Assembly: GCA_029834535.1 (NCBI GenBank)
Contig: JAQMWT010000217.1
Span: 1-58,812 of the forward strand
From: Chrysophaeum taylorii
Lineage: Eukaryota; Sar; Pelagophyceae; Pelagomonadales; Pelagomonadaceae
DNA length: 58,812 nt
Direction: 5' to 3'
The position numbers were made by a program, and so were the translations under genes. Below, piece after piece: positions 47,917 through 58,812 of this stretch; the stretch's first letter is position 1, and each line of letters begins with the position of its first letter. The notes under the pieces are model-generated. The model did not search any database. It saw only the letters and a list, made by a program, of their open reading frames with translations, and was not told the DNA's origin.

Positions 47917-47942
47917 GGTGTCGCGCGGGCGCCAGCGACACC
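47917..47942 (+). other. perfect 8-bp hairpin near the composition boundary
   Basis: GGTGTCGC (47917-47924) and GCGACACC (47935-47942) are perfect inverted repeats around a 10-nt loop. It sits where GC-rich host sequence gives way to the less GC-rich element. Confidence 0.5.
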
Positions 47943-48798
47943 CTGCAGCAATCACCCCATTATGCAGAGAAATCTGCTGCCTCTTACCCTTATCCGTCCG
48001 TTGAGAGCGTGATCTCTTCCTTACCCTTCTTCTTCCTTTCTACACAATCAATTAGTCCTCTGATTTGTGCTTACGCTCATCATCATGGTCTAGCGCGTCC
48101 CGAGGTATGTAGCACTATACACTTTACCTTTTCTCGTGTAGTTCTAGATGCCGCCTGTCGTGTTCTGAGGATATAGGGAACATACCTTTTCATTCCCCGA
48201 ATTAAATACTTCCAGACGTTCATGATGAGACGGGATGGTTTCCCAGGTGACTTACCACTGCTTGCTAAATGCTCTGCAGGTTATGGGCCCAGGCGGGTCC
48301 CTGAGAAACCATGTGCTAAAACGCGCACGTAACCTATGGGTATTGGGTCGTTACCGCGCCGACCTAGCCTCGACATGTGACACCCTTGTCAATATATCGC
48401 CATTACCATTGGGCTGTATATAATATCTTTTTGCACACGTGATCGTGTAACCTTGTGTGCACCTGTTCATAGCATCGTATTGTCATGTCAATGTTGATGT
48501 GTGTGTAATTGGCTAACCTGTACTCTTGCACACATGTTATGGAATATTTTGGGTACGTCCACTCGTACATTCCATGGCAATGCACTTAACAAGCTCCTTG
48601 AGAGCACCAAAACTAACCAGCTGCCTGAGTGACTACGCTTAGCGACACTACTCTGGACTCACAGCTTGCACAGTCGTCAAATAGACACCTTTCCATCGAA
48701 AACGATGAGTGTACATAGACACCGATAGACAGACCCCCTTAGAATGTCTAGACAGTGTCAACTGCGTGACTGAACCCACCGGTTCCCCGTCAACTGCT

Positions 48799-51593
48799 AT
48801 GGCTGAACACGCAGCACGAGCCGCACCCAAGGCGATCACAGGTGCGGATTTATTGAAGCTCGAAGCTCCTGTAGTTGAGTTTCTTAACGATGGAAATCGA
48901 TTTCAACTTCAGACTCGCAAGGTATCCTTGCAAATCAAGCACATTAAGCAATTGTTACGGTCCAGTCATGCCGATGCCTTCCTCGATTACGACTCGTACG
49001 AAGCATATACTCGGTCATGCAAGGACTACGAGATCCTCCGGAATCAAATTCTCGATCGCGTTTTCCTGGAATGGAAGACCGATAGGGCTGCTGATCTCCG
49101 TTTAGCTGTTTATGAATTGCCCCCTGAGTATCAGGAATGGCATTTCACCAACGAAGCTTTCCCCAACTTACTTGATGCAGAAGTAGCTCAGCTACTGTCT
49201 GTTACGACTATGAAGTCAAGGCATTACGTCCTGAAATCAATGCCCGTTTCTTAGAAGAGGAACGGATCTTAAATCGCGCGCACCCGAAGGCATTAGCTTT
49301 CGACACCCGTGTTCGTGCCCCTGTTACTATGTTTTCGTTAACTGCTGCTGACTGGCACACTTATCAGAACACGTATGCTACATTCTTGCATACTTACTTC
49401 AATCTTGAAAGTGTTGGAAAACCAGCACTTGCGGCCTGGCCCGCCATCAATGAGGTATATAACAAAAGTTATTTACCCGACAAGGCTCGAGCCATTATGC
49501 TCGTCGCCTTTAGTCACTACGAGTCTGTTACGACTACTGATGTGTCCTATTTGAAACAGCAATTTAACTCTGTTGTTTATAATCCTAACTGGTATGTCCA
49601 TGTATTTATCGAAGCTTTCCTAGCATTTAGGCAAATCTCTTACCAACTTAACCAGGAAGAGACTGACCTTCAATTCGACTTTGGTGCTCTTTGTAGAAAA
49701 ATCTATGAAGAGATACATCGGCATTATGCCGATAATACCAGCAACAATCGTTACGATCGTGGTTGGGTAGATTTGTGTTATATGTATGAAACCCGATCTT
49801 CATCTCGGCCTGTGCCAGAAGCTGAACGATTGTGTCACCCTACCAACCCTAGCTACATTTTAGAGTGCGCATTAGACTTATACAATGTAGTATCAAACGG
49901 GTCGAACAATAGACGCTTAGAACGCCCCGTTTCTTGGCATCCCTGTGTCGAAGGTTTATCATCTCAACCAAAAACAAAGTTACTACTCACAAACACTCTG
50001 GATATAGCAGACAAAAGTCTGACTCAAACTGCTAACACATTCGCCTTCATCACTGCGTCTCAGCCTGGTACATCTTCCATGTTTAATGCTAGACGCTTGC
50101 GTAACTCTAATGACGCTCGCCAGCCTTTCTCTCGCAGCGATTTATCGTATTATCGTTCTGGTGATTCTTACGTCACCAAGAAAACTGCTGGACAGTCCCA
50201 TGACCGTCCAATTTACCCCCGCACTTTTGACAGGTCCTCTCGGTCTAACATGAAATTATTAGACCGAACAAATCACACCTTAAACACCCTGCGAGAACAG
50301 TGTAGTGAACTTACGAAGCATGTGACAGATAATGATACCACGGCTCAGCTACAACTGAATATTAACAAGTTATTTGAGACATTATTACAATCAGCTGACA
50401 TTCTGTCAACGACATCGACCAAGGACAACCGTAGTTTACTTCGTCTAAACGAACAACTCATGTTCGTAGAAGACATCATTTATGATGTGGACGTTCATCT
50501 ATCCTCGACCGAAAAGTCGTTAAACTACGTGGAGCCACAACATCATACTGTTGTTACTGCTCCCACCCCAAAGGCAACTCCTCCTACTACAGACACGAAG
50601 AATGCCCCCAACACACAGGGTAATCCTTCCATTATTGTGCCTAACCTCTTTACTGCTTCCGCCATCTCGGCTTTACCACCAGCGTTACTGTCCTCGCTAT
50701 CTTCACAGGTCCAATCTGCCCTCAAGCTACCACCACAAGCCGAAACCAAAAGGGATGCCGACCATACTTCGCTATCGTCATTTGATAAAAAGCACGGCAT
50801 GGCTGATGAGGCTGACGAACCATCACCACCTGTTCAACCGATTATTATTCCAACGAATATACTACTGCTGGAGAACTTCTTCACAGCCAGCCTCTCCACC
50901 ACTAGCACACATTCCGAAAACGCCTTCCTCACCAACTACATGAAGGTAAACAGTGTCCCTCCGCATTGTTCTTTTCTATATTTTGACTCTTGTGCTACCA
51001 TCTCATTGATGTCCACTTACGATTTTGCAATACCCAATCATATTATTCCACTGAACTCCAAATACGTGCCGATTGTTATTCAAACAGCCACAGGACAACA
51101 ACGTGCCTCACACATGATGTTAACACGTAACATTGTTGTTCCCCTACCAGATCATCTACAAGTTGGCTATGTTAAGATCGACTTCGCTTTATGTCTTCAG
51201 CCAGTGCATGACCGACATCTCGCTATCCTGAGCATGCTCGAGTGGAACCAGACGAACCTGACGACTGTGTTCAACGATCGAGCTGAGCCAAAGCTCAGCG
51301 CTGTCACGATCCGCATAGACAAAGATGTGCGTATTCCCATACACTACATAGCAGCTAATTTACCTGCTCTCCCTTGTCTCACTTACAACATCGCTCGCGA
51401 CAAGCAACTCGAACTTCGTTCCCTCGCATTTCCCCTCAAGCGATACGATGAAAACAGGGATCTACTGGCATACTACAACTACCTACTACAAAGAGTTTTA
51501 CCAGATCGCCCTTTGGTTCTCAATCTTCGATTCTCTTTTCGACAGCATGTTGTCTGTCATCAAGTTACTCCAGCCCTTCGTACTACTGGCTGA
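48799..51593 (+). pseudogene. retroelement GAG-like and aspartic protease region, one frameshift
   Basis: The first frame begins with ATG at 48799 (MAEHAARAAPKA) and runs to 49254; coding signal moves to a second frame from about 49203 (YEVKALRPEINARFLEEE) that stays open to 51593. The GAG part is helical with no CCHC zinc knuckle visible. The retropepsin is recognised by YFDSCATISL (catalytic Asp codon at 50985), a flap-like VIQTATGQQRA and a C-terminal AILSMLEWNQ. SLNY at 50519-50530 lies about 450 bp before the protease. The Ser-Cys-Ala form of the active site departs from the standard DTG/DSG, so activity is uncertain. A frame change in the last 150 bp leads into the next reading frame. 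Confidence 0.7.
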
Positions 51594-54500
51594 GATGACG
51601 CCTCCGCATAAGTACTGTCATCAAGACCACATCACAGTGGCCAACCTTATCCATGCAACACTTGATTACTGTGTCGATGTTGTTGATAGGCTCCCGACCT
51701 ACCTCTGTGGCGACTACCAATCTAGAGAAAGATGGATGTGCATCGCACGCAGGTATTCTACTGGACCAATTAAAATATTGTCGTGGCCTATCCTCCATCC
51801 ACGCCCCTTCCTAAAGATCGTGGATGATCTACAAGCTATTCCCAAGCGCCTTTGGCTACCTAAACACGTATCCAAAGACTGGATCCGGGTGTTTCCCGAT
51901 CCTCCATATATCCCCGTTCCTAAAACGTTTGCACCTTACTCTCGCACAGGTTCTGCACAGCTTATTATGGCTGACCTTGAATCCCTCAATATGTTACTGC
52001 TTCGCCTTCACTCACAACAGGCTCACGAGCAACGTACTCACTCTGTTCAATTCGAGCGTACTTATCATTAGCTGTGCTTTAAACGCTCCTCTATGGTGCC
52101 GCTACCCAATGCAACCTACCCTATACATGTCAAGGTTTTTACAATCCTCTATAACTCGTTTGCCAGCTTACACACTAACTCGCCCACTCCTGTGTCTTAT
52201 TACATAACCGTTTTCGAAACTAACCAACCGTCACACAGGTTACTACTCACAACCTCATCAACATCATACAACTCCCACTTCTTAACTGGCGGCCACCACT
52301 CTGACGGCAACCTCACCATAGAGAACGCCACCACCAAATATCATGCTTCTATTGACGCGTTTGGAAGCACGTATACGTTAACTGCTTCCGACATTCCCCG
52401 CGACCGCGATAGGTCCATATATTTGGAGCCGTTTATGGGTTACTTGTGGATAGTCCAAGCCCTTCCCCAAGTTGGCTCCGCTGCCACCTATGGCACCGCC
52501 ATACAAAAGGTCTTGTCCAGATGCTCTCTTGTGATGCCTGGCTGCCTTACCTACAAGGCCACCGCCAACTCTTTCGACTACAAGGATTCTCATTTTGCTC
52601 TGGAAGATCACCACTTATCTCATAGTCGCTATATAGGGTACCTTCGTGGAAGTGACCGCAAACTCGGCTCTAAAATGCACTCCATGCATGCTCCATTGCC
52701 CACCGTCCGAGGGTACGCCAATATCATTTTACTCGACCCCCGCAACGGGAAATTACGCTACCCCACTCGACCGGAGTTGATTCGTGCTAACAACCACACC
52801 AAACAACAGGAATCCTTCCTCTTGTCTCTACGCCATGACCTTTGCTGTGACATGCTCAGCAATGCTCTGCCTGCCGGTACGTACAGTACTCTGTACAAGC
52901 ACCTCTCGCTCCTCGTTGCCGATATTAAATCCCTTATGTTGGACCCTACCTTCCAACATACTGCTGCCGTGACGAAGAAATCCTATGTATCCAATTTCAT
53001 GACCGTTGATCAAGCTTCCACCACGTGCAGCACAGATACCTTGTCTTTGGCACAAGCTTTTATGATGTCTATTTCCAGCAACTGCTTGACCGAAATGTCG
53101 TTAAACTATATATCTTCGTCCTACGAAGATACTCTCGTTACTCGTGATGATGAGGATGCACCTCCAAGTGACCCTGCTGCGCACCAGGATGACGACGCAC
53201 CGCCTTCCCCTGCCTTAGACACCGAACTCAAGTTCGATGTTCGGCGCAAACGGCATATTCCCGCTCATCCCATCCCTCGTAAGTCTCTCGCACACGGATC
53301 CACCGAATATCTCAATGCCAAAGAACGTGCCAATCGCTTCCACCGGGTGCATCACTGCCCCGACAACGTCGCTGCCAAGGCCCCCAACGTACTTGCTCGC
53401 CCTGGATTCTCTGCTTCTGACATACCATATCGCGACTTATGCATCGCACACAACAAGCGCCACCCGCACAAGCATTTCAATGCGACCAAGCCTTTTTTTG
53501 AGCAAACTCACAAAGCCGGCGAAGTCTGGGCGTGCGACGGCGGCTATGTGACCATCCCATCCGAATGGGGAGGCTTCACACATATCATCGTCTTCAAGGA
53601 ACTCATTTCAAACTTTCTCTTGGTGTACTTTACAAGCACCACCAACGCCACGGAGTTCACTCAAGCTCCGGATTTTGTGTATGACTTCTGTCGTACACAA
53701 CTCAACGTGCACATGCGCACCCTCTACTCCGATGCCTTCAACCCCTACTTTAGCCAGCACATTACCTCCCCGTACCGCGTCGATAAAGGCATTCAACTCA
53801 TCGCCTTCCCGCCATACATGCACCACTTTAACTTTGAAGTTGAGTCCGCCATCGGTTTCATCGCCTCCGCCTCCTCAACTCGCCTTCGTTCTCTCCTTAA
53901 TGCTCACTATCGTGGCGCCAAGATCGTGGAACCAGCCATCATGTTTCCGTGGGCGGTGATACACACCGTTCAAAGCTACAACCTTCTCCCGAACGCCACG
54001 CTCGAGCGCATTCATCATGCTATCCTGAGTCCGCAACAGCTACTCTACAACCAACTCAACACTCCCCAGCATGACATGCTCAAGATCTTCGGCGCTGAAT
54101 GCTACCTTCTATTGGAACCCCACGAGCACCACAAGTGGGAACCGTGCCGCCGCAAATACTTATATCTATGTTGCGCCAACGCGCAAAACCCGCTCGTCTC
54201 CCCACGCGTCGACCATCTCGCTGACGTCGTCCTCAACCCTGAAAACGGACAAATTCGTGTTTCGTCCAAGCTGCAATTCCTCTACATGCTCCAGCATCCT
54301 ACTCCTGATCCTGAACTTGCTCCTCCGCCTCACGCTCCTCCCGCGCCTTTCTCGCTCACACCCCACGCCGCTATCCAAGACCATGTCATTCAGAGGGGGA
54401 CACGGACACCTCATCCTCAGAGGGGGCACTCTCCACCTCCTTCAGCTCCTTCTTCGTCCCCTGCTCCTGCCTCTTCTCCCTCTTCTGACGCTCTCGCCGA

Positions 54501-54909
54501 CGATTCTGGCTCTATGTCACCGCCGCCCTTGCTTCCTTCTTACAAATACCTTTTTGCACAAGATGACCTCATTCTTGTCCCAGGTTCCAAACAGCCCAAC
54601 ACCCGCAAGGCCACTTCTATGAAAACTATCCAAACCCGGCTGCAAGCGTCTACTATTGGTGCTTACAACGCCGCTGGTGGCAAACTCGCCGATTTCCGCT
54701 GGGATCTTCGCCACCACTTTCTTACGTTCAAGTCTCCCGCCCTCTCCGCCCTTCATCTCAATGGTGGTATCCTCTGGTCTGCTATCTGCTCAGAGGGGGA
54801 ACATGCGTTGTTAGCTCGTCTTCTTCTCCCGTTGCGCGCTACCCGCACGTCGATGGTTACTTCGCCCACGCCAAGTGCGCATCCAGCATCCCAGCTGCAA
54901 CCTTTTTAA
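51448..54909 (+). pseudogene. retroelement extra module plus integrase
   Basis: One frame from 51448 to 54909, interrupted only by a TAG at 52069-52071. Codons to about 53100 encode a module of roughly 500 residues that I do not recognise. It is followed by SLNY (53100-53111), an acidic Pro-rich linker, and the integrase: an HHCC-like zinc region (HRVHHCPDN, then DLCIAHNKRHPH), first Asp in GEVWACDGGYVT (near 53533), second Asp in TLYSDAFNPYF (near 53728) and Glu in FNFEVESAIGF (near 53835), giving a DD~35E spacing. The Pro/Ser-rich tail (54300-54530) resembles copia INT-RT linkers. Coding moves to another frame near 54.81-54.85 kb. Confidence 0.75.
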
Positions 54910-57122
54910 CTGCTGATGGTTCACCTGCGTGCCCCATTCCTCAGCCCCTTTTATCTGCGTTCACTGAACACGCTGCTGCCTTTGGCACTTCTTCCTTACA
55001 ATATGCACTTACGTACCTGGCGCCGACCAGCTTTATTGATCTCAACTCCTCCGAGTTTGGTGCTACTTCTGCATCTCTGGCTGACTTGGAGGAATACCAT
55101 CTGGTCTCTACAGAGTTTATCACCCAGGTCTTACACACCGACCCTACCATCCATATTCAACTGGAATCTGCCCCTACTACTCCTACTGACGCTGTTTCCG
55201 CTTATCCCGAAGTTGCGCACACTGCTTCGACCGCAACGTCGCTAAACTATAATTCACCAGCCGTTGTTGGTCCTGACGAATGTAAGGTCCAAGAAGCTGA
55301 CGTTTCCATTGACGAATATAAACTCAAGTGCCTCCACGGTTTGTCGCCTGAAAACAGGCACGCCTACCTCAAGGCCATCGCCAAGGAACTCCACGACATT
55401 ATCCGCTTTGGCTGCTTCAAACTTTCTTTACCCGACGGTGTCTCTCGTCCTATTGACAGCAAGATGGTGCTGAAGATTAAAACAGACTCTGCAGGCAAAT
55501 ACGTTAAGCACAAGGCTCGCCTCGTACTACGTGGCTTCCTAGCATCTCTTGGCGCCGATTTCTTTGGCACCTTCAGCCCCATGGCCACCATGACCGCAAT
55601 CCGGGTACTACTAGCTATTGCAGCATACAAGCAATTGCCTGTCTACCATGCAGACGTCCCGAACGCCTTCGTTCAGTCTGACATTGATGCCAACGTCTAT
55701 GTTCAGTTACCAGACGGCATCAAGCTTATCGACCCCGATGACGCTAAGTACAAGGGCCGACGTCTACCGAAACTGCTGAAGTCACTTATGGACTTCGGCA
55801 ATCACCATCTCTTTGGAACAAAGAGATAGACGGGATTTTCCGTAGCCTTGGCTACAAACGCCTGCATTCGGACTCTTGCCTATATGCTCGAGTATCCGCA
55901 CATGCTAAGTTCGTCGTATGCAGTCTGTCTGTAGACGACATTGTTATTGTGTCCAATGACGACCCTCTTCGTACTGAGTTACAGGATGCCCTCCACAAAC
56001 GGTATGCTGTAGAGCAGTTTGAACCTGTTCATACTCCTAGGCATGCGCGTGTGTCGCACATCTGACGGTTCCATTTCTCTGGATGTGCAAGCCAAGCTGG
56101 ATGAACTCTTCGCTGATCACCCAGTCTTGCAGCAACTGACCCCGCTTAAATATCCATCGTCATCGTCCTTCAAGTATAAAGATGGCACTCCCAGCTCTGA
56201 AACAGAGTTGTACATCAATTCGCACTTTGCCACCCTCCTTGGCAAGCTGGTGTTCATGCAAGTTGCCTGCAGACCTGACTTCTCGCAAGCCTTGGGCAGA
56301 TGTTCGCGTGGTATGCATGCACCCACGTATGTTCACGTCCAATGCTAGAGCATTTGCTTCGCTACCTCAAGAAGCCGGAAAACCGCTCACTTCGCCTCTG
56401 GTTCCATCCTAAAGGTAATGCCATTGAAGCTCACCTTCGCACTGTCTCCGCTAATCGAATTGATCTATCCACTGTGGTCGACTACCAACCGCAGGATGTA
56501 TCTACTGGACAGTTTGATCCCTTAGTTGCCATGGTTGACGCTGACAACGCCCCTTCCTTAGCAAAGGAAGATAGGAAATCTACCACCGGGTTGTCCTCTA
56601 TCTTTTCAACTGCCTTACTGGTTGGAAAAGCAAGCTTCAACCGATTGTCTCCTGCTCAACTCACGAAGCTGAGTTGATTGCCTCAGTATTTGTGCTGATG
56701 AAGCAGTTGGCTAAGCAAGCTGTTGTTGGAACTCTCCTTTGTCGTCAACCCCACCTTCTACGTCAACAATGCTAATGGTGAGAACACCGCTGACCCTGTT
56801 GACTTCGATGACAATGACAACCCAATTGAAGATATGCGCTTCATCAAGCCTACCTCTTGTCTGACATGCTGCCGCTGTTCACACCTCTAATAACCCAGAT
56901 GGTCTTCTCGATCCAAGGCACTGTCGACCAGATGGTTAAGATCCGTGAGTACATCTCGCTCAGAAAATACGAGTCCATCATGTTCCAGGCAAGCTAAACG
57001 TGGCGGATGGTTTTACAAAGCCGCTGAGTTCTCCACTTTGCTCTCTACTCGGATGCATCATGCCTCTGACGACAATCCTTTTACAGGTGAAGATGCCTAA
57101 CCCAGTGACCGCAACGAGTTAA
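54850..57122 (+). pseudogene. retroelement reverse transcriptase and RNase H, multiply frameshifted
   Basis: The RT starts in a frame open from about 54.82 kb to 55829: KYVKHKARLVLRGFLASLGA, FFGTFSPMATMTAIRVLLAI, VYHADVPNAFVQSDIDANVY. After a shift near 55800 the catalytic SVDDIVIV (Asp-Asp codons at 55934-55939) follows in another frame, then FLGMRV in a third from about 56025. RNase H is split again: VDADNAPSLAKEDRKSTTG near 56540, the catalytic STHEAELIA in a shifted frame near 56655-56690, and the terminal HVPGKLNVADGFTKPL near 56975-57030, with a stop at 57120. At least four to five indels are needed, so this copy cannot make an intact RT without repair or frameshifting. Confidence 0.8.
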
Positions 57123-58812
57123 CTAGCAAACTAGCCCTGGTCCTAACCTTCTTTTGCCACATTTTTGTACGCGTCGTGTGAGTTCGCTCATGTCTTTCTT
57201 GGCACTCCGTGGCCGTGGCATCTCCCAGTCGTTCGAAGACAATCGCTCGCTTTCCACGGCCGAGCCTTCTCCCAGTTGTCGCAAAAGCGACAACCCATGA
57301 CTGCTACTCCTGCTACCTCCCAGGCTGCTGCTGTCGCCCGACACCAGCCGAACAATCTACACATCAATCCTCTCTCCAGGATGGCCTCAACATGGATTTT
57401 CCCCTGTTTGAACGAGGAATCTCTCTCTGAGAACTTCCGTGTCCCTGCCACCCCCTTCTTCTTCTTTTATGCGCAGCGGAAGCTTTGGCACCTCATTCGC
57501 CCCACCTATGAGTCTACTGACCTTCACATTGTTTTGTAGACCTAACCACATTTCATACTCCATGCGCTTACCCATTCACATACATTCTTGGGGAAGCTGC
57601 TCCTGATATTGCTTCTATTGGCTGCTACAGATGCCCCAAACGCGAACGTTTCATTTTCTGTCTACTTTCCTGTTACGCAGCTACCTCAATGATCGTGGAC
57701 AACCGACTTTCCTCCCTCGACCACATCAGTTCCAAGGCACAAGCACCTCGTGAACTCCCCACTGAAGTGCTGAGTCACCTCAACACGGACGACCATAAGA
57801 AGAATGGTCACATCCCCATTATCACGACTATCAACATTTACATTTGACTGTGTTCGAACACAGAGCACGCTCAGGTGCCTATACAACCATCCTTCCGTAT
57901 CGTGCCCGCAATGCTACTTTCCTTCCAATCTCCGTGATGCCCGTTGCTCGAGCTGGTCAGTGTGTTACGCGCAAACATCATAGCGCACTATCATTGCCAA
58001 CGGAGCTACCATACTCTTTTGGACTAGCAACCTAAGCGCAATATCCGTCACTTGCTCATTTAGTCTTAGCGGTACCGATGAAGCCACAGGATTCACCACT
58101 CAACTGCCATTCGAACTGGCCTCTTTGGTTATTACTCCGATGCACCTTGAGCATCCTTAACTTCTCTTGTACCTCTTGTTTTTCTTCCTTCCGAACGCAG
58201 GCTCACCCAAGCCCAGGCTATGTTCAAGACTCTCCCCCCCCAAATCCCACCAGTAATTAATACTGTTGCCATCGTGGCGCACAACATCTTGACCGACCAC
58301 GTATCCACATAACTCAGATGATACAAAGCCGCCATCACATGCTCGGATGTAATGTCGGCCCCACTTATACTCCGGCAGCACATCAAGACCTTTTATGCAC
58401 TTTCTAAACGCGAAAAAAACACCCTACTTGACACAGCATGTGTTGACCGAAACGTCGTAAAACCTACCCATCTCCACAACAGAACATTACCTTGTGGAAA
58501 CTGTCTTCGCATCGACACACCCTGCGCCTTCTGCCTGCATGAGATCGATGCTTGCGCAACCAAGTCGGCAACTCCAGGAAACTCTCGCCTTACATATCAC
58601 CGCAGGTCAAACACCCTCAGCGCTGAGAATATATCTCGTGCGCACAGATTGCGGCTGCCATTGCTTCGATCACCTCCCCTGGAGAACCGGCTCTTTCTTC
58701 CTACAGCCCAAACGACACACTTGTTACTATAAACACTGTACAAGCCATCACAGACTGCTGTCCGCTTAACTCTTACAGCTCATGACCCAAGATGCCGCCA
58801 ACCACTTCCTCC
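57123..58812 (+). other. less GC-rich tail with unassigned frames
   Basis: This stretch shares the composition of the retroelement. Open frames include 57520-57846 (with TYILGEAAPDIASIGCYRCP and MIVDNRLSSLDHISSKAQAP), 57844-58035 and 58352-58732; the last has a Cys cluster CGNCLRIDTPCAFC. I recognise none. They may be an extra 3' module of the element, the LTR, or the start of a second element. A variant of the recurrent SLNY-coding motif occurs at 58445. The sequence runs off the window end. Confidence 0.4.

Larger units (their letters stand above)
48100..57122 (+). mobile_element. Ty1/copia-type LTR retrotransposon, degenerate
   Basis: The order GAG - protease - (extra module) - integrase - reverse transcriptase - RNase H is that of Ty1/copia elements. 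Base composition and codon use differ sharply from the flanks (more A/T, many TTA/CAT/ACT codons). The coding region spans 48799-57122 but switches frame several times and contains an in-frame TAG at 52069. A TATA-like TATATAATAT occurs at 48417-48426, where a 5' LTR promoter could be. I could not find a matching pair of LTRs: a 3' LTR may lie beyond the window, or the ends may have decayed. The left boundary is therefore approximate. Confidence 0.85.

Noticed and set aside
48799..57122. Programmed frameshifting as the explanation for all frame changes in the retroelement
   Set aside because: At least six changes occur, several within RT and RNase H domains where programmed shifts are not known; decay is simpler.
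47900..58812. A pair of long terminal repeats around the retroelement
   Set aside because: I compared the 47.9-48.7 kb and 57.1-58.8 kb stretches by eye and found no convincing direct repeat.

Overview
The window is nuclear DNA from a gene-dense, intron-poor unicellular eukaryote. The best fit is an alga with a red-derived secondary plastid, probably a stramenopile of the pelagophyte type (Aureococcus/Pelagomonas-like). This rests on: a plastid SRP54 whose N-terminus is a signal peptide followed by a GFQAP phenylalanine motif; eukaryote-only genes (CKS1, NUP50, FRA10AC1, mitochondrial Rieske protein, MDM35/TRIAP1-like, ETFRF1-like LYR protein, SHAQKYF MYB); and a beta-alpha fused nitrile hydratase, a form known from a few protists including this kind of alga. 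Species assignment is inference. Most genes are single open frames, but two clear spliced genes have introns of only 37-42 nt. Starts given here are ATG codons.

Layout. 1-6 kb: a secreted small protein and a sulfotransferase-like enzyme diverge from a 68-bp gap, followed by the decayed remains of a DDE transposase gene. 6-16 kb: short phytochelatin synthase, a four-span membrane protein, chloroplast SRP54, a 1771-residue Tudor-like/NACHT/LRR/ZZ receptor-like protein, and a ubiquitin-like-domain protein. 16-19.8 kb: gene-poor, with frame remnants. 19.8-32.3 kb: PLP-dependent desulfhydrase/deaminase (spliced), multicopper oxidase with a one-base frame break, LanC-like protein, Rossmann-fold protein, MFS transporter, glycosyltransferase, CKS1 (two tiny introns), an unknown protein, fused nitrile hydratase, and F-box/RCC1 protein. 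33.5-42.7 kb: MgtE-type transporter, coiled-coil protein, LYR protein, FG-GAP membrane protein, FRA10AC1, NUP50, a twin-CX9C protein, an F-box-like protein, ITPase and MYB factor. 42.7-48 kb: gene-poor except for the Rieske gene. 48-58.8 kb: a less GC-rich Ty1/copia-type retroelement, broken by frameshifts, plus an unassigned tail running off the window.

The most interesting signals are: the NACHT-LRR-ZZ protein with a repeat I do not recognise; the fused nitrile hydratase with a His-rich linker whose start overlaps the stop of the upstream gene; and the retroelement, which has an extra module between protease and integrase and a near-identical ~20-nt/SLNY motif at three domain borders, reminiscent of polyprotein cleavage sites. 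Several palindromic TGACGTCA sites lie at gene starts. Packing is very tight, with divergent starts 35-68 bp apart and one convergent pair overlapping by 29 bp of coding sequence.
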